Below, in pieces: positions 25,110-34,800 of a stretch of 64,000 nt of DNA. Numbering within the stretch: the first letter of the stretch is position 1; each line of letters starts with the position of its first letter. The DNA comes from Marisa cornuarietis (taxonomy: Eukaryota; Mollusca; Gastropoda; Architaenioglossa; Ampullariidae): NCBI GenBank assembly GCA_004794655.1, contig SMMW01000619.1, positions 1,612,001 through 1,676,000 on the forward strand, written 5' to 3'. The position numbers were made by a program, and so were the translations under genes. The notes under the pieces are model-generated. The model saw only the letters and a program-made list of their open reading frames with translations, made no database searches and was not told the origin of the DNA.

Positions 25110-28100
25110 TCACGTCCACGACAACAGTGTAGTGGTCATTGTATGACACTCTTACACTCGCTTGCCGCTATGGCAGTTTGCAGTTAACCGACAGCAAAAT
25201 ATTTTTCTTTGTTTCAGATTTTAAATTGCTACCTCGTTGACAACAACGGCTACGTCCTGGCTTCCAACAACCCGGAGAATGAAGTAAGGGAGACTATCCT
25301 CGGCAGTTTGGACTCCACTGCTTTGTGATCGTGTAGAATAATGTAGAAAGGATGCATGTATGTGTGCGCCTGCACTTGTGTGTGTGTGTGTGTCCATGAG
25401 AGAGAGCGAGAAAGTTTTAATATAAAGTTAGGTTTTATCGAAACATATCATAAATTTATTAAACATTTTTGGGTGGGAGAAAGGGGTTGGCTCAATCGCC
25501 GTTAAGGGAGGATGTCCCTCCTTCATCAACTAAATGGTTTCTTTTCAGACATTTGACTTTCTGGGAGAAAAAGAACCTTCATTGTTGAGAGAACTTATTC
25601 GCCATCACTATTTCATAGAGTAAGTCGCAGACAGCAAGATTTCCACCACTTCCTAACAACATCGGAAGATTTCCCACCTTTGATGACATCAGCGAACCAA
25701 GTCTATAGTGATAACAACTAGTTTATCATCGATGCCACTTTACATGTTAGAGATAATACAAGGTCTCCCATAAAATTTATTGAACAGGTTTTGAAAAATC
25801 TTATTTCCAGCCGTGAAAATGTGTTTTGTGGATTAGAAGTTAGAAGGATAAACTTGCTGTGTTTGACCAGTAAGGGTTCGAGCTCAAACAGAGGATGAAC
25901 AACTTCAGCGATGTAGTCGAAGTGGTTGAAATCTTCACCTGCGTTATGTGTTGTGTCTGCTTATTTCTTGAGAATTTATGTATATGTTGTGACACTGGCT
26001 TTATCATAGATTCTACTTTACACTTTTATATTTATTATTACTATTACTCTCGACCTTTATATCAGGTCAAAATTAGAAAAAAAGAAGAAAATGTCTGCTT
26101 AAAGACAAGAGAGAGAGAGAGTGATAGACAATGAACACGATACTGGTAGGCGAGAGAGAGACTGGGGCGGGTAGACGAGAGAGATGCTGAGACTTGTGGA
26201 GCGAGATACCGGAAGACAATGGTAGATAAAGAGTCAGACTGACAAGAGAAGTAAAGGAGTGGTAGAGAAAAGAGAGAGACTGGTAAATACGCCACAGATT
26301 TAGAGAAAAGGAGTGGTAATAGACAAAAGAGATACCGAGAGACATGAGATAGAGAATGACTGGTAGACAAGAGAATGACTGGTAGACGTAAAAGACCGAT
26401 AGACATGAGAAACTGTTAGAATAGAAAGAGAAGAGTAGACACAAGACCGATAGACATGAGACTGGTAGACATGAGAAACTGTTAGAATAGAAAGAGAAGA
26501 GTAGACAAGACCGGTAGACATGAGAAACTGTTAGGATAGAAAGAGACAAGTAGACACAAGAAGAGACACTGGATGACATGCTAAAGACTGGTAGGAATGA
26601 GAGAGAAGGTGGTAGACGATGAAGTCAAAGAGAGAGGGAGTGGCACCATAACACTTCACCCCCTCCACCTTAAAATCTGAAATTTGTGCTCAGGTTAAAC
26701 ATCACCGACTACCAGGCCATCTGCCCCATTGTTGTTTCCCACCAGCAGAGTTCTTCCTCATTTCTCATCACAGTAAGTACAACCTTCTTTCTTCTCTTCC
26801 ACAAGGTAAATGAAGTTTTGATACGATTGTGATGCAGTATAATATGAACCACGGGTATAATATTATTATCACCTTCACATTTCTGTGATCTGTGTATGAC
26901 AATGTATTGTGTCCATCATTGTTGATACTCCTTACAAATTAGCAACCTGTTGTTTTACTGTAAGATTCAATTACCAACAGATTTTATGAGGCTTTATGAA
27001 TAAAGTTAAAAGAATATTGTTTTGGAAAGTTTGTTCTCTTTTGTGTTCCAGCCTTTCAAGTACATTCTGAAGATGTTTTCCTGGATCCTGATGGAGCTTG
27101 CACTGTGAGTGCGGTGAGATCGTCTGTGAGACAGCCATTAGGTCTTACAGCAAACAAACTGATTGTTGACTGTTTACAACTTTCCCCTGAAAACCATGCA
27201 TAGGTCACGTGATTTTATTTTATTCAACATTTGTATCTCGCAACATCACATCCAAAACAGTGTGTAGTCTGTTATCACTGTCCCGCCCATTGGCATTCAA
27301 TCTTTGATGATAGGGTGTTAGGAAGTAGTTTGGTTCGACTTTTCTGTTTTAACAGATTTAATACGATGGGTTTTTTGTTCTATGAAAGGGGATAAAGAGT
27401 TTTGTAGGCACACCCTGATTCCTGATTTTTGTTTTATGTTTTTCTGTTGTTTTCTGTCCCATAAATATGATGATATATTATCTCTGATGTTTTAAAGTGT
27501 TTCACACAATCTGCTGCAAACAGAAATGTTATAGTATAGCATTTGTTTGTTCTAATGGACAATGTAGTAGTCTAACAATGTTATTATTATTTCGTATTGT
27601 TAAGTTCAGCAGACAGTTCTTGTAGTATAAATACAGGATTCCTCTATAATTAGTCTTTAGCTTGAAAAATCTTCGTTCAGCTGCACAATGTCGGTGTACC
27701 AAATGGTTTACTTCCTTTCCTACCTTAAGCTGACACATAGGACAGCAATATTTTAGGTGAATACATTTGACACATTAATGGGATGCACTCCAGTATATAG
27801 TCTGGAAAATCTATTCTTCTGTACTGGCTTTTTATGTTAACTATCGTAATAAATAATGGGGCAAGCTATTTTCTGGAATATCCTGGTGGAAGGCATCAAC
27901 AAGAAATGTTGGTCTCGTTTGTTTTTCTTGCCAGAGGCCAGCAGGTTTTTCCACTCACTGTTCATAGCAAAGTACAGCAGGAAGCTCAGCTCACAAAGTT
28001 ATCAAACAGGAATGATACAAGTTTCATAACAACATATGTATGTAGGTTTTGTCATGCGCACTGAAAGTGTTTTGTTTCAGGTTTTTATCTGAATGGGGAC

Positions 28101-28595
28101 TGAGGAGCTGGCTTCACTGGCGCTCCGCCTTTGGGCAGAACAGTGGTAAGTTGTAGCAGACATGTAGCAGCTTTGTCAACACCTTGAAGTGTGGGCATTA
28201 CTGTTGACTGTTCAGTCCTGTCTTCGCTTCTTTCTTTCTAAAGCTTAGTTTATTACAGTTGTGAGACTGGTTTGATCTTAAGATTTCTTCTTTTTCACAG
28301 TTTTGAGACTGGTTTTCCTTAATATTTCTTAAGGTTTTATGTGCATCTAAACTTACGGAACCAAACTTGTTTACTTGTAAATTTGTACTGCGGGGTGTAT
28401 TTCCGATCGTTATGGTTAGACTGTTGTCACACCGATTCGACTTTCCGGACAAGATAAAACACCAACAAAATTTGGACTTAAAAATAAATATAACGGTAAA
28501 GATTCTTGAGCAGAAATAAATTTAGTTACATTACAGAGATTCATTTATATCATACATTTGACACAATTCTCGAACCTGCAAATGTCTCTACAGTT

Positions 28596-28633
<38 letters not shown>

Positions 28634-30356
28634 GTCCTTGTTTGAAGACCACCAGTAAATACAGAACTCCTGCATGAAAATAAAGACAGAAGATAAAGAC
28701 AGACATGACAGTCTTTCTCTTACCTCCCCATAAGCAGTCGTGTCCCTTGTGTCGTGTCCAGGATACGATGCCGAAGACTGTGCTTCAAAGCCGGAAGATA
28801 TGGACCCTGTGGCCCAGTTCTACTTGTGCAACGTGGTGGTGTACAGCGACACCAAGGAGCTACTGAACAACACCAAAGAAGTGGACAACCGGCCGTGTGT
28901 CACACAGAAGACTCGCTATTCTCTCAACGTCACCACCATCAAGACCAAGAAGAGCTTCAGCGGCTCGCTGACCAGATGTGGCCAGTGTAACTCTGCAAAC
29001 ATGACGTCAGTATCTTCAACGGTTTTCATCTTTAAATAAAGCAGGTGTAGGATGTGTGAGTGGGGTGGGGCAAAACCGTTGCTATTCCTTATGGTTCATA
29101 AGATCCACACCAAATACCCCTTCCGTTTGCGAAAGGTCGTGGACTTTGCTTTGAGTTTGTTGTCCCGGTGACTGTTTACTTTTCACTGTCTTGAAATGTT
29201 GGAGCCCGGGATTGTCATTTATAGTAACAAAATATTAATAAAATGATTTAGCTATTTATAATTACTGCATGAATGGGATTGTTTTTTTTTTATGTTTTTT
29301 TCATTTTTTTCTCTTTTTTTTTTTTTTTTTTGTTGTTGTTGTTTGTTTTATTTCTTGTGTTTGCGTGCATCTCTGCTTAGTTTCAAACAAGTTTTTATGA
29401 CAGCACGCGAAAGACTTGCTTACCGCTTCTTTACAAATACTTTTGTGGCGAGTCCCGATCCACTGTGCCTGTCAAACCGTCTTTCCTTCTTCCCTTCTGC
29501 CCCCAGATTATCAGTAAAGGCTTGCAGGCTCGATCAATACATTCAGGTCAAGACAATACACAAGAAAAATGAATGACATAGATTTAATGCTATTTTAAAA
29601 ATAAACATTGGCCTTTCTTCTTTGAGATGAAATATCAATATCACGATTAAGGAAGAAAAGTTCTTTGCTAGAAATCTTCGAATCAAAATGAGAACAAAGC
29701 ACAGCAGGGGGACACGTTCACACAGATACAAGCAGCTTCGGGCCAGTTTTTACTTTTTTCTGGGAATGAAGTGTCTGACCAGCTCCTGTGGCTTCCATTG
29801 TTGTTGAGGTTTTGCTGTCAGCAATGCTGCGCTCATTTCTCCTTGTCTGGTCTCTAATATTGCCACTCCTTGTTTCGGTAGCAGGAAGCAAGAACCTTCT
29901 AGAACCTTCTAAATTCTATCCGACATCTTATTCAACTGTTGCTCCACCTCTGTATTAACTGTTTTCCCTTATTTTCCTAAACTGCTTTGTCGTTTTATGT
30001 TATTCCTTCCGAGTCCGTCTGCCTGTAAAGGCGTTTCATTTACATTTTAAACACATTATTGATATCGAGCAGAATATTTATTCCCACACCAAAACACAAT
30101 AACATTCACATATGTTCTGTAACGTATTTTAATATAATGTATAAATCTTGTAAAAATCCGTTTTGTAATGCGTTTGTTTTCACTACTAAAAGTAACAGAG
30201 TTGTTTTCTCTAGAATTTGATCCTTGCTCCTAGTTTTTAAAAGCTGATCTTAAAGTATAGCAGAGGAGTAGCAAGACAGAGGTTATGGGGTGCCGATAAC
30301 TGGTGTTCTAAATGTGTTTTATAGAATACACCTACAGGTCTTTTCTTCCACGCACA

Positions 30357-30403
<47 letters not shown>

Positions 30404-31439
30404 CAAACCCTACTTGGCACATTTATGTAGACACAAGACTCATATACAAATCACAAATAGCAAGGATGTCCAGACAGGTAAACTTATTGAAAGATGGAAG
30501 CCAAACCACCGTAGTTGACTTGCACGAGGGGATGTCTATACTCTAAACAGTTTTGTCCATTTCCATGCGATTAGATTTCTTCACAACTGTTATCACACAC
30601 CACGCATACGATTGAACCGTTGGGTCAAGAGAATAGACCAATGTAAATACAATGGGACATTTAAACATTGTTATTTATATAAAATAATTAGTACTTTTAA
30701 AGAACCTGATAGAAACTGCTTTAAAAAAAGGACTTTAAAAAAGTTTGAATGCAGTAGGAACTGGTGCAAAAAAAAAACTATGAGCATGTTAGTGATGCTA
30801 ACTGACCACCACTGTTATTTGATTAATGTCTGGTGCCTTGTGTGCCGTGTGCCGTTGCAGCTGTGAGGAGGTTCATCAGTCGCCATGCCACGTGGTCTGT
30901 CTCCGTAGAGATAAGTACCGTTCATGCAGAACCTCTGCATCCCCTTGCATGAGACTTGTCCTGCCTGTCTTCACCATCCACCGCCATCTGCTTGTCACTG
31001 TAGAGACAGTCTAGCAGCCCCCCACCCCCTCTCTGCTGCATCTCTAGACCTTTTGCTTGGACCATTACTTGTGTCACACACACACACACACAGGAGAACC
31101 TTACAGTAGAGGGTGACTGGAGATAGAGATAGCCTCTCTCTTTGTCCTCCACAACTCAGGACCCTAGAGCTTTCAACAGTCTGCTTGTTATACAGTCACG
31201 TGACAGCTTCCATAGTGACACTGTGCCAGTCGCAGTATTTGATGCTTGTTTCAAGTTTTATTTGTCTTAGAGAGATAGATGTCTATGTTTTTTCACTCGG
31301 TTTCGGGACCCTTGCAGCTTATCAGTCTAATTCCTGGGGATTTTGTTTGTCTGGTTCGTTGTTTGGGTTTTTTGTTTGTTTGTTTGTTTGTTTGTTTTTT
31401 CTTTTGCTTTTGTTTGTGATTGTGTTTATTGTTTTTGAT

Positions 31440-31485
<46 letters not shown>

Positions 31486-31837
31486 GGATTTCTTTGTTGG
31501 TTTTCTTTCTTTTTTGTTTTTTGAAGGAGGTATTTGTTTTGGGGCTGGGTTTTTATTTCTCTTTTTGATGATGTTCTCTGTGAGGCGAAGAACTTGTGTT
31601 CCTTCGGGGAACAAAATATGTTCTCTGACAGATTATCATTCTTTGTCCCTCGGCTCTCTCATTGTCTGTCTAGCTATCAGTCCTTTCTCTATCTTTATGA
31701 TAGTTAGGTAAGTTAGCAAACAGACAGGAATAATAAATGTGCGTGTTACTATGGATAATGAATATCAGATAAGTAAGTTAAGCCGCTTTGGTCCGTGGCA
31801 GCCATCGATATGGACTTGGTGATTCAACGACTCGCAC

Positions 31838-31871
<34 letters not shown>

Positions 31872-34800
31872 CTGTTAGTCATTATGAAAAGTAAAAGAGA
31901 ACATCTTTCACCAGCATCAACAGCAGGCTTACAGTCAACATGGCATTGACAATAATAATATACATCAGAGTTCTCGCAAAGTTTTCAATATCCAGGACAT
32001 TTAGCCTTCTATCCTAAATGTTTGCTGTCGTGCCCCTGTCGTTGTTCTCACTATTATCTGGACCCCAGTCTTTACCTTATTTCTCAGAGGCAAATGATGT
32101 TGGGCCTTGTTGTTCCTACTTTATGAGGAAGGAGCTGCAAATAAAAAAGATGGTTTTCTACTAAACCAAATGAGTTACAATGTGAGCTTGTTCATTGATT
32201 CATTAACCCTTTGACTGATACCAGCTGACGACCAGCTGTGTACAGCTCCACTGATGCTAGTCGTCGGGATGGGGGTGTGTGTGGAGGGATGTCTGACGCA
32301 GCTGCTCCTCGATCTAGTTTTACTTAGCTGCCTTCTTCATGCGAGTTTCGTTCTGTACTTATTTTTTCTCTTTCTTTCTCTTTAAGGTCCTTATTTACAT
32401 GCATACATCCCTTGGCTGATACCAACAAACAAGTGATCATGCGTGTCCTTTAGTAGTCTATCTAGTTGTCGGGGGGAGATGGAGGACAGCTGGACATGTA
32501 GTATTGCACTCCCTTTAGGGGATTTTAGAGCATCCTTCTCAAGGACTTGTTCACGAATGTATGTATTCTCCTCGCTGTACCAGGAAGCAGAGTTTATGCT
32601 TTTTTTAAGAAGATATACATCACTCAATCACCGGGGCATTTAGAATTTCTAAAATTTCTTAAAGGGGTTAACATACTGCTAGCCAGGGTTAAGATAAATC
32701 ATTTGACATATACCTTTTGCTTATTTTTATTTAAGGTTAAGATTATGTTGAGTTTTTAAACAAATTATTCCAGTGATAATGCTTGGTAATGCGCCTCAGA
32801 AAATGAGGTGTGTGTTCACCTTTATCTTAGCCGAGAGTCTGTGTGGTTCCTCCTGTTACTGAACCTTGAGCTGCACCGCCACCTCGTTAACATCGCATGC
32901 ACCTGCCTGTGTATAGAAAGCATTGTCTCAACTTTCAACTGATGTTTCTGGATTTTGTAACACAAAACTATGCACGAGACTTTCATTTTTGTTGCGCTGA
33001 ATCTTTTGCACGAATAAGTGAATTAATTCTTTTTTTATACTTCTTTTCTGTTTCTGTATTTCGTTCGTACAAATGACCAGTGTGAATACATTTTATCTTA
33101 ACTTTATTTCTTATCTTCTCCATCTTCTTTCTGACTCTCTCTCTCTCTCTCTTCGACTCCTCCCTGTCATTGAGATAATAAGTCATTGATATGCCCATAA
33201 AAGAACAATTAACACTTTGAAACTGAAGCTTTGAATGTCTGATACTGATGTGCATGTGTCTGTGTGTTCACTGCCTGGCTGTCACAGGTCCTACACTGTT
33301 CACTGGTTGGAGGACACCAACCTCATTCTGGTGATGGCGGCAGCCAACTGCGAGTGTGACACGGCTGAGGACACCTTCCCGACTGCAGCAAGAGAAGTCA
33401 CATATATCCTTCCGCCACAAAATGTTAACAATACATCAGTTAATGGTTGATTGTATTCTAGAGGGGTTTAAAGTTGCTGTCTTTAAGAGAAGTGCGTTGC
33501 TCACAAAAGACTATGAACGAGCTGACAGTCACCCATACAAGAAACATGATATCATAGAAAAAAACTAAATAGGTAGATGAAGAGTTGAGGAGTGGGTGGA
33601 ACAGTGCTCTTGATTCTTCAGATGGGGTTTGAGGTTTTGTAAGCCTTCGGTACAGGAGAAGGCGGGCCACTAGTAGGCTGGAGCAAGGCCATGGACACAC
33701 GGTAGCACATTGAGGTGATCGTGTAATCAGTTGGTGATTGTAATCAGTTGGCGATCGTGTAGTCAGTTGGTGATCGTGTAATCAATGGTCGCAGCCAGCA
33801 GCCAGCGAAGCTCGCAGACAAGGGATGTAGCATGATCCGCTTGTCGCCTACAAAAAAAAACAATACGAGCGGCATTATTCTTAGCCCTTTGAAGTTCTTC
33901 CTGAAGGCGGTTAGGGAGATCGAGTTGCAGTAATCCAGCCGGCACAGCACAAAAACAGACATGACCATGAGCTTTTGGCGGCAGAATCTTACACGATCTG
34001 ATTCTGGAAGATGGAATGGAAGCTTGAGGAAGATGGACTGACATCCCTGATGTGAGATTCAAGAGATGCTGATGTGTGGAAAGTAACACCAAGTTTCCGG
34101 ACGGTGTGGGAGAGATATGTTAGCCTCAGAGAAAGTAAGGGTAGTAGAGGATGGTACACATTTTAGTTTACTTACAAAAGCTACTAAAAGGACTTCGGTT
34201 TTGTTGTCACTGATTTTTAATGTGTCGGTGGATATCCGGGCTTCCACGAAATGGGTTGCGTGGTGGTGCAGGCAGCAATGCCAGATGCTAACAACTGAAT
34301 AATTCAACTTATAAGTCGTACTGCGGGCTAAAGTGGCGGGTGGTGGTACCAAATGGTTGAATGTAAAAGAGACCCCAAAAAAGAGAGCACTGAGGCAGAC
34401 CGAACTTCACAGGAACAGGCAAAGATGTGGTGCCTACAACTACCATAGACTGGGTGCGATCAGCCAGATATGACCATAACCTGCTCAAAACAGTGCCAGG
34501 GAGACCAAACATGACATAAAGGCTCTAGAGAAGATCAGGAGGATATCGAGGTCAAGTGTATCAAACCCAGGAGATGTGATCAATGTCGGAAGCAGATAAT
34601 AATTCATTCATTCACCACGCGGAGCAAGGCCATTTCAGTGAAACATCTCACGACAGGTTGACTGAAATGGTTCAACTACATCATGGATGGAGAAATGGTT
34701 CAGGAACAGGATCAGCACAACCTTTTCAAATACACTGAACAGAAAAGACAGAGTTGATGACATGCTAGCTTCTCAAAGGTTTACTTGTTTAATTTGATTC

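Noticed and set aside
30861..30911. Possible exon CTGTGAGGAGGTTCATCAGT... in channel intron 26
   Set aside because: It has an acceptor-like CAG, but any donor breaks the phase between exon 26 and exon 27, which join directly and match the family.
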